A stretch of 47,190 nucleotides of DNA from Helicobacter sp. TUL (GCF_002287135.1 NZ_NESU01000015.1:1-47190), one strand, 5' to 3'. Counted from the stretch's first letter, positions 7,681 through 17,035 are shown. Notes: generated by a model from the sequence alone, not told the origin. Program-made: numbers and translations.

Positions 7681-8439
7681 CTACTGCAAATCTATCTCTA
7701 AGCCTACAGGGCAATGATCGCTACCAAAAACTTCAGGATAAATCTTAGCATTTAAGAGTTTTGAATCTAAAGCCTTAGAACAGAGAAAATAATCAATCCG
7801 CCACCCTGTGTTATTCTCTCGCGCTTTGCCCATATAACTCCACCAGCTATACGCTCCCTCTAGTGTGGGATAAAAATGTCTAAATGTATCAGTGAATCCA
7901 GAATCTAAAAGCTGTGTCATTTTTTCACGCTCTTCATCAGTAAAACCGGCATTCCTGCGGTTTGTTTTTGGATTTTTGAGATCAATTTCTTGGTGAGCGA
8001 CATTGAGATCTCCGCACACAATCACAGGTTTTGTTTTTTCGAGATTTTTGAGATAGGCGCGAAAATCATCTTCCCATTCCATACGATATGACAATCTCTC
8101 TAGTTCGCGTTTAGAATTTGGCGTATAGACATTGACAAGATAAAAATCCTTGTATTCTGCACAAATAATGCGCCCTTCTTTGTCGTGGTGTGCTATACCC
8201 ATATCATACGCGACACTTAAGGGTTTGGTTTTGCTAAAAATTGCTACTCCAGAATACCCCTTTTTTTCAGCGCTATTCCAATATTCTTCATAATTAGGAA
8301 AATCAAAGGTGGCTTGTTCGCGCTGCATTTTGGATTCTTGGATACAAAATACATCAGCATTAACCGCTTCAAAAAAATCCATAAAGCCCTTATTCATACA
8401 GGCTCTAAGCCCATTGACATTCCACGAAATAAGTCTCAA
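7681..8439 (-). CDS. xthA: exodeoxyribonuclease III / AP endonuclease
   Basis: XthA cuts DNA at abasic sites and trims 3' ends in base-excision repair. At 252 aa it is typical. The endonuclease/exonuclease/phosphatase fold motifs are all present: SWNVNGLRA, CIQESK (metal-binding Glu), VYTPNS, VCGDLNVAH (Asp and Asn) and GSDHCPV (catalytic Asp-His). The start is TTG at 8439, because the ATG just upstream (8444) is out of frame and hits a stop at once; AAAGGA lies about 10 bases ahead. It begins 12 bases after the fqrB stop, so the two are probably co-transcribed. Confidence 0.94.
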   Translation of the reverse strand: MRLISWNVNGLRACMNKGFMDFFEAVNADVFCIQESKMQREQATFDFPNYEEYWNSAEKKGYSGVAIFSKTKPLSVAYDMGIAHHDKEGRIICAEYKDFYLVNVYTPNSKRELERLSYRMEWEDDFRAYLKNLEKTKPVIVCGDLNVAHQEIDLKNPKTNRRNAGFTDEEREKMTQLLDSGFTDTFRHFYPTLEGAYSWWSYMGKARENNTGWRIDYFLCSKALDSKLLNAKIYPEVFGSDHCPVGLEIDLQ

Positions 8440-8451
8440 AACATTTATCCT

Positions 8452-9408
8452 TTAACCAAGGCGTTTTTTGATTTCACACGCGATTTCATATCCGTGATTT
8501 AATCCAGCAGCGATTGATCCACCGCTTTTTAGTGCGATGTCCCCTGCTAAAAATACATTTTCTATAGAGCTTTCTAGTTTTTCATTTGAAATCGGTGTGC
8601 CATTTTCATCAAGTGCTAATTGGCATTTTTTTAGAAAATCTATAGGCGCAGCACCGCCTATCGCATAGACAACTCTGTCAAAGGTTTCACTTTGATTATC
8701 TGTGAAATTAACTTTTACTTTGCCCTCATCATCTTCTAACCCTTGTATATCCACACCTAGACGCGTTTTTAGCTTTCCACTTTGGATAGAATCTTGGAGC
8801 TGTTTAGCATTGACTTCATTGATACGACTAAATTCTGTGCGACGATAATTAAGTGTCGTGTCATTGTCTTTGCATAGCAAGGTAGCGTATTCTACTGCCG
8901 AGTTACCACCACCTACGACCAATACTTTTTCATCGCTTTGGATATTGTTGGCATTGAATTGCACTTTTTTTCTAATTGTTGGTGGAATTGGATAGCTTGG
9001 TTTGTTTGGTTGCCCCATTTTACCAATAGCTATGACAACAAATTTTGCCTTAAAGCTTTGCCCACCACTACTATGAATCTCAAATATATCACCTACTTTT
9101 TGAATAGATTCTATATCGGTTTTGTAGTGAATCTTGTGGTTTTCTAGGAGTTTATCAAAAAGTTCTAGTGTGCTTTCTTTGTTCCCATCTACAAAAGGTA
9201 TGCTCCCTTTGAGATCAACAATTTGCCCTTTGTAGTCCTTATCTACGCGCTTACCATCTTTATAGAATTGTCGGATAGTTGCGCTATGTTGCTCACTTTT
9301 TTCAAACACTGCGACATTTGTAATGCCTAGCGCTACATTTTCCACAGCAGCCCCTATACCACCGGGACCACCACCGATAATTGCTACATCATATATTTCA
9401 GCCATCAT
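8452..9408 (-). CDS. fqrB: NADPH:flavodoxin/quinone reductase FqrB-like flavoprotein
   Basis: This 318-aa FAD/NAD(P)-binding oxidoreductase has a thioredoxin-reductase-like fold without the CxxC redox pair. The FAD site IIGGGPGGIGAA, the middle AIGKMGQPN segment, the NAD(P) site VVGGGNSAVEYA and the FAD motif FLAGDIALKSGGSI are all seen. It closely resembles what I recall of H. pylori FqrB, which passes electrons between NADPH and flavodoxin in pyruvate oxidation. Two ATGs in tandem (9408, 9405) follow AAGGAG; the second has the better spacing. It overlaps ccoS through ATGA, indicating translational coupling. Confidence 0.9.
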   Translation of the reverse strand: MMAEIYDVAIIGGGPGGIGAAVENVALGITNVAVFEKSEQHSATIRQFYKDGKRVDKDYKGQIVDLKGSIPFVDGNKESTLELFDKLLENHKIHYKTDIESIQKVGDIFEIHSSGGQSFKAKFVVIAIGKMGQPNKPSYPIPPTIRKKVQFNANNIQSDEKVLVVGGGNSAVEYATLLCKDNDTTLNYRRTEFSRINEVNAKQLQDSIQSGKLKTRLGVDIQGLEDDEGKVKVNFTDNQSETFDRVVYAIGGAAPIDFLKKCQLALDENGTPISNEKLESSIENVFLAGDIALKSGGSIAAGLNHGYEIACEIKKRLG

Positions 9409-9647
9409 GACTCCTTTTTGTTTTGGGATTGTGTGATTTGAGAATCTAGCTCTTGTAAAAAATCATGTTTTTGGTGTTGGTTTGCGATTTTATTCAAATC
9501 TTCAGGAGTGTCAAAAAGCACACCTTCCATCATTTTGTTTTCATCATCGAATTGTCCATTTTTTAGTCCCCACAAGAATCCAAGAAGACCAAAAAATCCC
9601 AATACAAGAGAAATACCAAGCATGAAAGCTATAATCTCGACATTCAA
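9405..9647 (-). CDS. ccoS: cbb3-type cytochrome oxidase assembly protein CcoS
   Basis: CcoS helps insert cofactors into cbb3 oxidase, the high-affinity terminal oxidase of this group. The 80-aa protein has one N-terminal membrane helix (residues ~3-27), followed by the hallmark WGLKNGQFDD and a short acidic, Gln-rich cytoplasmic tail. The ccoNOQP genes are not in the window. It overlaps fqrB by 4 bases and lies 65 bases after pbp1A. Confidence 0.88.
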   Translation of the reverse strand: MNVEIIAFMLGISLVLGFFGLLGFLWGLKNGQFDDENKMMEGVLFDTPEDLNKIANQHQKHDFLQELDSQITQSQNKKES

Positions 9648-9712
9648 AATCTAATCCTTAGATACAAGTGTATATTGTGCCAAAATGTAATTAATAAAGC
9701 CATCACCCCTCG

Positions 9713-11755
9713 CTAAAAAAGTAAATCTTCCTCGACATTTGTTACAGATGGGGTTGTTGGTGGAAGTTTGGAAATGTTAGTATAGAGATATTCTCCATCT
9801 GCAAAGGTTTTTTTCATAATGCCATTTGGCACATCAAAGCGTCTTTTGAGACCAGGTTCGATTTTTAGGAGTTTGTTGAAAAAATATGCATTCACAGGTG
9901 CGGCAACGATACCACCTGTCTCTACAGGACCTATTGGCGTGTTATTGTCTCGTCCATACCATATGATAGTTTGTATGCTTGGAGAATAGCCACAAAACCA
10001 ACCATCAATATTTTGGTTTGATGTTCCTGTCTTTCCTGCTATTTCTAGATTTGCGACGCGTGCTCTTACCCCAGTTCCGCGATTGACGACATCACGCAAA
10101 ATATCTGTTACCAAAAACGCTTGTTGAGGTTGTGTGTATTCACGCGTGGCAATAGGGAATGTGTAGGTTTCGCCCTGCACATTGACAATAGAATCTACCA
10201 AGCGTGGCGTTATCATCGTGCCATAGTTGGAAAAAACAGAATAAAATTTCGCAGCTTCTAGTGGAGAAAGACTAAGACTTCCTAAAACAATTGACATATC
10301 ATTTGGGACATATGGGAATTCAAAATCCTTGATGCCTCTATATATGATATCAAATCCTACTTGCTGGACTAGATTTAGTGTTGCGAGATTGGCAGATTTG
10401 CGCAATGCCTCACGAAGGGTGATGAGACCACCATATGCACCCACATTTTTTGGTTTCCACACATCTTCTTCATCTTCTTGATTGCTTTGCACATTTTCAT
10501 TTGTATTACCAAATTTTCTTGGTGCATCCATGACTTGCCACGCTGGAGAATAGCCCCTATCAAAGGCTACAAGGTAGATAAAGGGCTTGATACTAGAGCC
10601 AAATTGTCGTTTGGCTTGTGTTGCGCGATTAAACACAGATTTTTTATAATCCACACCACCCACAAGCGCTAAAATTTTACCACTTTGGGATTCTGTAACA
10701 ACCATAGCCCCATTTAACTCACCATATTTATTTGCCTCTGATTCTTTTGGTTTTGCATAGATAAGTCCTTCAGAATCTAGCTCCTCGCGCACAAAAGTCC
10801 TTGGATATTGCTCCACTAAGCGCTCATTGATGTTATTATAGCCATATCGTAATGCCTCTTGTGCGATATTTTGATAGTCTAAATCTATTGTGAGATAAAT
10901 CTTATAGCCGCCGGTTTTTAGGTCTGGGTATATTGGACTAAGTTGGCGCACGACTTCATCGACTGCATAAGGCGCGACATTTTGTGTGAGGCTTTTGTCA
11001 TTATACACATATGGAATCTCCACAATTGCTACCTCATATTCTTCTTGTGTGATCCACCCTATGTCTTTTAGTCTATCTAAAATGTTGTTTGCGCGTCCTA
11101 ATGAGTGTTGGAGGTTTTTTGATGGATCGTATGTATCTGGGGCTTTTGGAAGTCCCATAAGCATACACATTTCTTTGAGTGTGAGTTCATTAAGATTCTT
11201 ATGAAAATACCCAAGTGCAGCGGTTCTTACGCCATAATATCCATGTCCCAAAAAGATATAGTTTAGATAAATCTCCAAAATATCTTCTTTGCTCATATTT
11301 TGTTCTAATATGATGGCAAACATCGCTTCTTTTATTTTGCGTTTGAGTGTTCTTTCGGGTGAGAGTGCTATGTTTTTGACAACTTGTTGCGTGAGTGTGC
11401 TACCGCCCTCGGAGTATTTAAGGTTTTTGACATTTTTAACAATGGCGCGAGAGATTGCATCTGGATTAATACCCATATGCTCAAAAAATAATGTGTCTTC
11501 AACAGCTAGGAGAATCTCGATAATTCTTGGTGGTATTTCTTCAAACTTGGCATATAAGCGATAATGTTCATTAAAAAGATTTGCTATTAAGCGACCTTTT
11601 GTATCAAAAATTTGTGTGGTAACATCCATTTTATGGCGTTTGACAGATTCTATTTCACTTTGCACTTCTGTATATACGCCATAAAGATATATGCCCACAC
11701 CAAAAAGAGCTACAAAAAATGTAACTCCTATGCTATATCGTATTACTCGCCACAC
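9713..11755 (-). CDS. mrcA: bifunctional penicillin-binding protein 1A
   Basis: This class A PBP polymerises and cross-links peptidoglycan. It has a short cytoplasmic start, one membrane helix (~8-28), a GT51 glycosyltransferase domain with catalytic E86 in AVEDTLFFEHMG and the GGSTLTQQ motif, and a transpeptidase domain. The three penicillin-binding motifs are S387-S-I-K390, SAN at ~454 and K575-TGT. At 680 aa it matches Helicobacter PBP1A. The start codon is GTG (11755) with only a weak ribosome site. It follows tlpD by 17 bases. Confidence 0.95.
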   Translation of the reverse strand: MWRVIRYSIGVTFFVALFGVGIYLYGVYTEVQSEIESVKRHKMDVTTQIFDTKGRLIANLFNEHYRLYAKFEEIPPRIIEILLAVEDTLFFEHMGINPDAISRAIVKNVKNLKYSEGGSTLTQQVVKNIALSPERTLKRKIKEAMFAIILEQNMSKEDILEIYLNYIFLGHGYYGVRTAALGYFHKNLNELTLKEMCMLMGLPKAPDTYDPSKNLQHSLGRANNILDRLKDIGWITQEEYEVAIVEIPYVYNDKSLTQNVAPYAVDEVVRQLSPIYPDLKTGGYKIYLTIDLDYQNIAQEALRYGYNNINERLVEQYPRTFVREELDSEGLIYAKPKESEANKYGELNGAMVVTESQSGKILALVGGVDYKKSVFNRATQAKRQFGSSIKPFIYLVAFDRGYSPAWQVMDAPRKFGNTNENVQSNQEDEEDVWKPKNVGAYGGLITLREALRKSANLATLNLVQQVGFDIIYRGIKDFEFPYVPNDMSIVLGSLSLSPLEAAKFYSVFSNYGTMITPRLVDSIVNVQGETYTFPIATREYTQPQQAFLVTDILRDVVNRGTGVRARVANLEIAGKTGTSNQNIDGWFCGYSPSIQTIIWYGRDNNTPIGPVETGGIVAAPVNAYFFNKLLKIEPGLKRRFDVPNGIMKKTFADGEYLYTNISKLPPTTPSVTNVEEDLLF

Positions 11756-11772
11756 TGATAGTCTTTTAGAAT

Positions 11773-13089
11773 TTATTGTGCTTTGGATGAGCCCTCTAGC
11801 TCGCTTATTTTGGCTTGAGTTTCATCATGAATCTCTGTGTAAAGTTCATCTATACAACGCATTACACCATCGCTACCTTTTTCCATTTCTGATACTTTTT
11901 CTTGTATGCAAGATTTTGCACATGCTGTATTAGGATCTTCAATTAAATTAACCAATGAAATAGCTTGTGTATGCACCTCTTCATGGAATGGATCAAGTTT
12001 TTTGTATCCTTGCGTATGGCTAAATAATTGCTTTCCTCGCCCTTCATAATACCATTTACCTAGACGACAATTTTTGTGATCTACTTTATTGAAGCTATCT
12101 TTGATACCAAACAAGAATCCATAGAGGTTATTCTTATACACCGTATGGTCAAGCTTTGCAAGTGTGCAGAAGATTCTAGAACTTAACGATGATGAAATTT
12201 GGTTATTAATAAGGTTACTTGTTTTTAGTTGGTTAATAAGATCAGTAAGTGCGGATATGACATCCCTTACAACATTTGTAGCGGTATTTGTTTCTTCTGT
12301 TCCGCTTTGAATGTCATTGGCTTCTTGTTGCATAGATTTTACGACAACAGCAATTTCTTTGGTAGCTTTTTGTGTTTTTTCGGCAAGCTTTCGCACTTCA
12401 TCAGCAACAACCGCAAACCCTCTTCCATGTTCTCCAGCACGCGCTGCTTCGATAGCGGCATTAAGTGCCAAAAGGTTTGTTTGTTCGGCTATATCATCAA
12501 TGAGTGAAACAACATTGGTAATTTCGTTGCTTCTTTGCGCTAGAGAATCTACAAGTTGTGTGGAAACCTGCATTTTCTCATATAACACTTCAATTTTTTC
12601 TAATGCATCACTACTAAGTTCGCGACCATTTTCTGCTTTTTGCACAGATTCATTGGATCGTGAAACCACTTCCGCGGATTGTTCTAATACTTCTTGTAGG
12701 GCAGATTGTGTGCCAACAATACCAGCTGACATAGAATGACTATAGACATCAAATAAATCAAAACCACCACTTTTATCACTGCGCAAATCCAAAGCCATAG
12801 CAGAATAATAGATTACATCACCTACTTTTTTAGTTGCGATAGTGAATTCTCCCATAGGTAATGCCAATGTTGTTAGATCATGGTGTAAGTGTGCAGCAAA
12901 TGTATCAAAATTTTGTAGCTTAGAAGCAGCCTGATTTTTGAAGACAACTTCACCATTTTTGATACCCACAATAATTTCTTTTTGTGTGAAACCTAAAGCT
13001 TCTTTGTAGTGCTCTAATTCCTCTTTGAGGCTTTGCACCTCTTTTGCAAGTTGATTGTGATCATTTGCTTGTTTTTTTGTGCCAAACAT
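11773..13089 (-). CDS. tlpD: cytoplasmic methyl-accepting chemotaxis protein TlpD (CZB domain)
   Basis: TlpD is the soluble energy/oxidative-stress chemoreceptor of Helicobacter. No membrane helix or signal is present. A coiled N-terminal region leads into the hallmark MCP tip ([41 protein letters not shown]), then a C-terminal CZB zinc domain with [27 protein letters not shown] and a later His. I set the start at the second ATG (13089): GGAGG is 7 nt from it but almost touches the first ATG (13095), and H. pylori TlpD, as I recall, also starts MFG. It diverges from fur across 222 bp. Confidence 0.94.
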   Translation of the reverse strand: MFGTKKQANDHNQLAKEVQSLKEELEHYKEALGFTQKEIIVGIKNGEVVFKNQAASKLQNFDTFAAHLHHDLTTLALPMGEFTIATKKVGDVIYYSAMALDLRSDKSGGFDLFDVYSHSMSAGIVGTQSALQEVLEQSAEVVSRSNESVQKAENGRELSSDALEKIEVLYEKMQVSTQLVDSLAQRSNEITNVVSLIDDIAEQTNLLALNAAIEAARAGEHGRGFAVVADEVRKLAEKTQKATKEIAVVVKSMQQEANDIQSGTEETNTATNVVRDVISALTDLINQLKTSNLINNQISSSLSSRIFCTLAKLDHTVYKNNLYGFLFGIKDSFNKVDHKNCRLGKWYYEGRGKQLFSHTQGYKKLDPFHEEVHTQAISLVNLIEDPNTACAKSCIQEKVSEMEKGSDGVMRCIDELYTEIHDETQAKISELEGSSKAQ

Positions 13090-13127
13090 CGACATTCCTC
13101 CCCTAAATAAATTTTAAACCTACTAGG

Positions 13128-13133
13128 ATTATG
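13128..13133 (-). promoter_or_regulatory. -10-like CATAAT upstream of tlpD
   Basis: On the minus strand CATAAT lies about 40 bases before the chosen tlpD start, in the 222-bp divergent region shared with fur. That region is AT-rich and holds no gene I can see. No flagellar sigma-28 or sigma-54 consensus was found. Confidence 0.35.
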
Positions 13134-13268
13134 CCATAAAAACGCTGAAAAAGAGACAAAAATATAGAAATAATTACAGAAAGATTGGAGTGTGAAGCAC
13201 CATTAAAGTTATATTTTAATTTGTCTAAAAACCTAAAACTTATCATAGTTTTTATCAATAATTTATGT

Positions 13269-13274
13269 TACAAT
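13269..13274 (+). promoter_or_regulatory. -10 box TACAAT upstream of fur
   Basis: TACAAT lies 38 bases before the fur start at 13312. The tract 13240-13265 just upstream is very AT-rich with partial dyads and would be the natural place for Fur autoregulation, but I cannot assign a precise operator. Confidence 0.45.
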
Positions 13275-13311
13275 CTCAAAATATATTAAATCTTGATAAA
13301 AGGGTATGACG

Positions 13312-13767
13312 ATGATTGATACCAAGCGTTTAGAAACTTTAGAGTCGATTTTGGATCGGTTGCGTGCAGAGATTAAGCGCAATGGATTAAAAAATTCTAA
13401 ACAACGCGAGGAGATTCTCATCGTGTTATATAAAAGTGGCACACATCTAAGCCCTGAAGAAATCACAAATAAAATTCGTATGGTGGATAAAAATGCGAGT
13501 ATTTCATCAGTCTATAGAATCTTAAGCTTTTTGGAAAAAAGTGGTTTTATTACAGCACTAGAGGCTGATAAAAGTGGGAGACGCTATGAAATTGCCGCCA
13601 AAGAACATCATGATCACATCATTTGTCTTGATTGTGGCGAGATTATAGAGTTTGTGAATCCACAAATTGAAGCCTTGCAAATCCAAATTGCCAAAGAATT
13701 TGGTGCTACAATCATTAGTCATGATATGCGACTTTTTGTGAAATGTGCTAAATGCCAAAAAAGCTAG
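13312..13767 (+). CDS. fur: ferric uptake regulator Fur
   Basis: Fur is the iron-responsive repressor (151 aa). The N-terminal winged helix (GLKNSKQREEIL to SSVYRILSFLEKSG) and SGRRYEIAAKEHHDHIICLDCGEIIEF closely match Helicobacter Fur. Structural zinc Cys pairs are CLDC and CAKC. Glu in IIEF fills the position held by Asp in PerR proteins, supporting iron rather than peroxide sensing. The N-terminal extension before KRLETLE is typical of Helicobacter Fur. The second ATG (13312) has better spacing from AAAGGG than the first (13306). It is transcribed away from tlpD and ends in paired hairpins. Confidence 0.95.
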   Translation: MIDTKRLETLESILDRLRAEIKRNGLKNSKQREEILIVLYKSGTHLSPEEITNKIRMVDKNASISSVYRILSFLEKSGFITALEADKSGRRYEIAAKEHHDHIICLDCGEIIEFVNPQIEALQIQIAKEFGATIISHDMRLFVKCAKCQKS

Positions 13768-13852
13768 ATATAAAGAGTATTTGCTAGATAAAAGCTAAAA
13801 CTTATAAAAAAGTGTAGTTTTTGTAAAAAAGATTTAAAAATATTGAGTGAGT

Positions 13853-13880
13853 GGGGTATCCACCAAGAGGTGGATCCACC
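13853..13880 (+). terminator. hairpin downstream of fur (with GGTGGAT stem)
   Basis: ATCCACC and GGTGGAT pair perfectly around the loop AAGA, and flanking GG/CC pairs extend the stem across one bulge. It lies between convergent fur and the DUF3015 gene. No U-run follows directly; a second hairpin starts 2 bases later. Confidence 0.5.
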
Positions 13881-13881
13881 C

Positions 13882-13911
13882 AAAATACTTTTGTATGCAA
13901 GAAAGTATTTT
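13882..13911 (+). terminator. rho-independent terminator after fur
   Basis: AAAATACTTT and AAAGTATTTT form a perfect 10-bp stem with a 10-nt loop, and the T-run continues two bases past the stem. It abuts the stop codon of the convergent DUF3015 gene, so it could act in both directions. Confidence 0.6.
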
Positions 13912-14349
13912 TTAGAGTGTTGCAGCGTTGCTTAGCACATCTGCCATTTGCGCATCTTTGTTTGCGTAGAGTTTGTTGTAGTTTTCTTGAAGCGCTACTT
14001 TAAAGGCTTCTTTGTCTTCTACTTGCAAAAGCTCTACAAATGTATCAAGAGATTCACCTTTGCCTTGTGCAATTTCTTTTGAAAGTGTATCCATATTTGA
14101 TGCTACAAATTCTTGCACTCTTGTATCCATTACAAGTCCTTGCCAGCTACATCCAGAAGTTCCTGAAGTGATACCAAAAGTTTGTGTTCCAGTGGAATTG
14201 TTTGTTGTAATTTGGAAAAGATTCCAAATAAGTCCTTGTTTGTCGATGAGTTTAGAACCCAAACCACACCCAACATTTGAGTTTGCTGCCGCAAATGCAC
14301 TGCTTGTCAATACGCTAGCTAATACTAAGCTTCCTAAAACTTTTTTCAT
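13912..14349 (-). CDS. DUF3015-like secreted protein
   Basis: This 145-aa protein has a clear signal peptide (MKKVLGSLVLASVLTSSAFA, cleavage near residue 20). The mature part carries two Cys in GCGLGSKL and GTSGCSWQG, a likely disulfide, and an acidic C-terminal helical region. The pattern GCGLG...N.F.ITT.N.TSGTQTFGITSGTSGC matches what I know as DUF3015, a periplasmic family of unknown function. The start at 14349 follows AAGGAGAGG with 6-nt spacing. It is monocistronic, between a terminator pair and a 125-bp gap. The function is unknown. Confidence 0.82.
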   Translation of the reverse strand: MKKVLGSLVLASVLTSSAFAAANSNVGCGLGSKLIDKQGLIWNLFQITTNNSTGTQTFGITSGTSGCSWQGLVMDTRVQEFVASNMDTLSKEIAQGKGESLDTFVELLQVEDKEAFKVALQENYNKLYANKDAQMADVLSNAATL

Positions 14350-14372
14350 TGTAACCTCTCCTTTGTGTAATT

Positions 14373-14387
14373 TAAGCAAAATGCTTA
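14373..14387 (-). promoter_or_regulatory. 6-bp dyad in leader of the DUF3015 gene
   Basis: TAAGCA-AAA-TGCTTA is a perfect dyad 24 bases before the start codon. Just upstream on the minus strand a TATGAT (14395-14400) could be the -10. The dyad may be a 5'-UTR hairpin or an operator; nothing identifies its binder. Confidence 0.35.
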
Positions 14388-14474
14388 CAAATTAATCATA
14401 GCTGAATTTATTTCAAGTTACCTTAAACAAACACAAAAATACACAGGATTTTTGGCAAGTTGTGAATTTGTTAC

Positions 14475-15641
14475 TTATAAAGCGGGAATATCAAATTGTA
14501 TGCCACATATTTGCAGTGTTTTGACAAATTTTGGCAAGATTTCATAAGATTTTGTATGCACATCGTGAAAAAGTATGATTCCGCTACGCCATAAAAGACT
14601 AAGGGTAAAGATTCTATCATACATTTCTTGTGGGTTGATGTGTCCCCAATCTTGCGAATCTATATTCCATAGCACTACCTTGCACCCTGAATCTTTTAGC
14701 ATTTGCAGCAATTGAGTATCGCGTTGTCCATAAGGTGGGCGAAAATAGCACGAGGTATTAGCAGGCTTTTTCCCTAGTGTAGCAACATTTTGGCTTTGGA
14801 TTGGAGCATTTTTATAAACCTCTGGCTTAGTGTGTGGTATGTGCATATCGCCGTGATAGCCTACTATCATATTTGTGTAGAGTTGTGTTACATCATTTCT
14901 TTTGTGTAGATTCTCGCCTAATACAAAAAACATTGCTTGTATATGCAGTGTCTTAAGGAGTGCGATAAGCTTGTCGGTATTGCCACCTTTTGGTGTGGGA
15001 CCATCATCAAAGGTAAGAATAAAATGCTTATCTTGCAGTGTATCACCTAAAATCTCTTGTTGCTCACAATGTTGTGGCGCGGTGCAATCTTGGTGGGAAT
15101 CTTGCAAGGGTAAAATCTCGCTTGTAATGCGTGGAAAAAGCGCACTTAGGCGAAGTTGCTCAGCTAGATATTGTGTATAAAATGCACTTGCGCTTTTATA
15201 CCATGCTTGTAATTGCACTGGAAGATTGTGAGTGGCGTATTGACTAAGTCGCAATACATCTTCCCATTGCATAGTGGTTTTTAGATTCGGAAGAAAATCA
15301 TAAGGAAGCTTTTGTGTTGCTTGTGTTTGTGCAATTGTCCTAAAATTTGCAAGAATCTTGGCTTGTGTCCTAGATAGATACATACGCATAGAGGACAAGT
15401 TTGGGTTTTGGACTTTGGCTTTGATATATGCTTGGAGTGCTGTATCATCGAGATTTTGGAGAGCTTGGAAATGCTGCACAAACACAAGCATCTCCATTTT
15501 GGAAGCAAAATCAAAACTAGCCGCAGAATCTATCGGATATATCCAAGTGCTTCTATCGGCTTTGGCTACTTCTATATTGGCACTATATCCTAGTGCAAAT
15601 CCCCATATTCCCCACCACAGAATACATACTAAAGCTTTCAT
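14475..15641 (-). CDS. secreted polysaccharide deacetylase (NodB-like, CE4)
   Basis: The C-terminal half (~190-388) is a CE4 NodB domain. In order it shows the catalytic/metal motif TFDDGP, a YHGDMHIPH metal His pair, RPPYGQRD, WNIDSQDW and ILFHDVH, so the metal-binding residues look intact. The likely start at 15641 gives a hydrophobic leader (MKALVCILWWGIWGFALG), so it acts in the periplasm, perhaps on peptidoglycan or an exopolysaccharide. A start at 15827 would overlap the upstream TPR gene by 179 bases. Residues ~30-180 are an alpha-helical region of no family known to me. It follows the TPR gene by 7 bases and is likely co-expressed. Confidence 0.87.
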   Translation of the reverse strand: MKALVCILWWGIWGFALGYSANIEVAKADRSTWIYPIDSAASFDFASKMEMLVFVQHFQALQNLDDTALQAYIKAKVQNPNLSSMRMYLSRTQAKILANFRTIAQTQATQKLPYDFLPNLKTTMQWEDVLRLSQYATHNLPVQLQAWYKSASAFYTQYLAEQLRLSALFPRITSEILPLQDSHQDCTAPQHCEQQEILGDTLQDKHFILTFDDGPTPKGGNTDKLIALLKTLHIQAMFFVLGENLHKRNDVTQLYTNMIVGYHGDMHIPHTKPEVYKNAPIQSQNVATLGKKPANTSCYFRPPYGQRDTQLLQMLKDSGCKVVLWNIDSQDWGHINPQEMYDRIFTLSLLWRSGIILFHDVHTKSYEILPKFVKTLQICGIQFDIPAL

Positions 15642-15648
15642 TTTGGAT

Positions 15649-16866
15649 TTAATGCAATGCATCTTCCATGCGCTTAATGGCATTAATATATACTTTGTTG
15701 TTTTTGTGGTTTTGGGCATTTTTGAAATTTTGCAATGCACTTTCGTATTCGCCTTTTTCTTCATAGATTCTAGCGATATTATAATATGAGCTAGCCTTGA
15801 TTGTGTTGGCGTTTGCACCACTTGCAAGTTCTATAGCTTTGCGATTTGCCCAATTTGCTTCAGCGAGGTTACCAGCCCTTTGATACGCCAAACCAAGGTT
15901 TGAGTATGTTTGTCCATCATAAGGATTAAGACTAATAGATTCCATATAGAGATCTATGGCTTTTTGGTAATCTTTTGCGTGGTAGGCTTTTTCACCTTGG
16001 TTATTGAGTGTTTTTGCGCGTTGTTTATCGGCTTGAGAAATAGCGCGTTTGTAATCAAGATTGAAATTCTTTGCGATAGTTTCTTCTAATCCTGCGCTAA
16101 AATTAGTGCTGCCAGCTTGCGGATCCCCATCATCGATAATGATATTTTTATCGATAATCTTGCCTTCCTCATCAATATAAAAAGGCACCCATATTCTTGC
16201 ATTTTCTAATCCACTTGGAATTTCAGGCATTGTGTAAGTGCGAACAAGTGAGGATCCTATATATACATAGACTTTGACATTTTTTAGCTTATCAAGTGGT
16301 AAAGAATATTTTCCTTTGCTATCTCGGATCTCTTTTTCCCAAGAACTAAAGTTATGGACAAAAAATACATATTTTTTTCCATCTATGCGTTTATTAATCG
16401 TGATTGTTTCTGGACCAAATCCATCAGTATCATCGACATCTAAGTTTGCCGCATTACCTTTTTTATGACTGAAATAAATGTGGCTATCTCCGAAATATGC
16501 GTGTAAATCCATATCTTTTGGTGCATCAGCCCATTGTAAAACCACACGAATACTATCAAGATTTGTAAGCACAGGGCTCATCGCATAGACAAAGCCATTA
16601 CAAGGGCATTTAACCGCCATACTCGCATATCCGTCTTTTTTGAGAATCATCATAACATCTGCACTATCATTGCCAAATGGTGTAGGAAGTGTAGCGATAC
16701 CACTAGAGTTTGTTTTGGTTTTTATAGAAGATTCACCACTTTTTTGGAATGTAACTTCCACATCACTAAGTGTTTTACCTTTGATTGTTGCATCAAGCAC
16801 ACTGACACTTGTATCAGCAAACACTACATATGTGCATAACGCCATAAGCATTAGTAATTTTTTCAT
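15649..16866 (-). CDS. secreted protein with YfaP-like (DUF2135) and TPR domains
   Basis: This 405-aa exported protein begins with signal MKKLLMLMALCTYVVFA. Residues ~20-100 look like a carboxypeptidase-regulatory-type beta sandwich (VSVLDATIKGKTLSDVEVTF). Residues ~105-225 resemble DUF2135/YfaP (VVLQWADAPKDMDLHAYF, DVDDTDGFGPETITI, YVFFVHNFS). The C-terminus (~285-400) holds about three TPR repeats (AKTLNNQGEKAYHAKDYQKAIDLY, TYSNLGLAYQRAGN, SSYYNIARIYEEKGEYESAL). It probably works in the periplasm with the deacetylase encoded next. The molecular role is unknown. Confidence 0.75.
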   Translation of the reverse strand: MKKLLMLMALCTYVVFADTSVSVLDATIKGKTLSDVEVTFQKSGESSIKTKTNSSGIATLPTPFGNDSADVMMILKKDGYASMAVKCPCNGFVYAMSPVLTNLDSIRVVLQWADAPKDMDLHAYFGDSHIYFSHKKGNAANLDVDDTDGFGPETITINKRIDGKKYVFFVHNFSSWEKEIRDSKGKYSLPLDKLKNVKVYVYIGSSLVRTYTMPEIPSGLENARIWVPFYIDEEGKIIDKNIIIDDGDPQAGSTNFSAGLEETIAKNFNLDYKRAISQADKQRAKTLNNQGEKAYHAKDYQKAIDLYMESISLNPYDGQTYSNLGLAYQRAGNLAEANWANRKAIELASGANANTIKASSYYNIARIYEEKGEYESALQNFKNAQNHKNNKVYINAIKRMEDALH

Positions 16867-16988
16867 CGCAAGATCCTTAAGGCTTAAGATTTTGAGTTTT
16901 GGTCCTAATATATAGTTTTGGACGCTAACATCGATTTGAGTATATCGAGTTAAAGCTTAATTTTAGGTTTTTCTAACATGGTGTTTAT

Positions 16989-16994
16989 TATAAT
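16989..16994 (+). promoter_or_regulatory. -10 box TATAAT upstream of yebC
   Basis: A perfect TATAAT lies 42 bases before the yebC ATG (17036), with an AT-rich upstream tract. The 169-bp gap separates yebC from the divergent TPR-protein gene and holds no further gene that I can see. Confidence 0.6.
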
Positions 16995-17035
16995 GCCGCG
17001 TTTCTTAGAAGTATTTTGCAATAAAAGGATTTTCA

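Noticed and set aside
12229-12739. Overlapping plus-strand frames inside tlpD
   Set aside because: They read backwards through the most conserved part of the chemoreceptor; no independent signal.
13190-13210. Sigma-54-like GG...GC element in the tlpD-fur region
   Set aside because: Spacing between GG and GC is 8, not the required 10.
13853-13911. Possible CRISPR or mobile-element end in the paired hairpins after fur
   Set aside because: Only two different stems, no repeat-spacer pattern, no transposase; convergent gene ends make terminators the simple reading.
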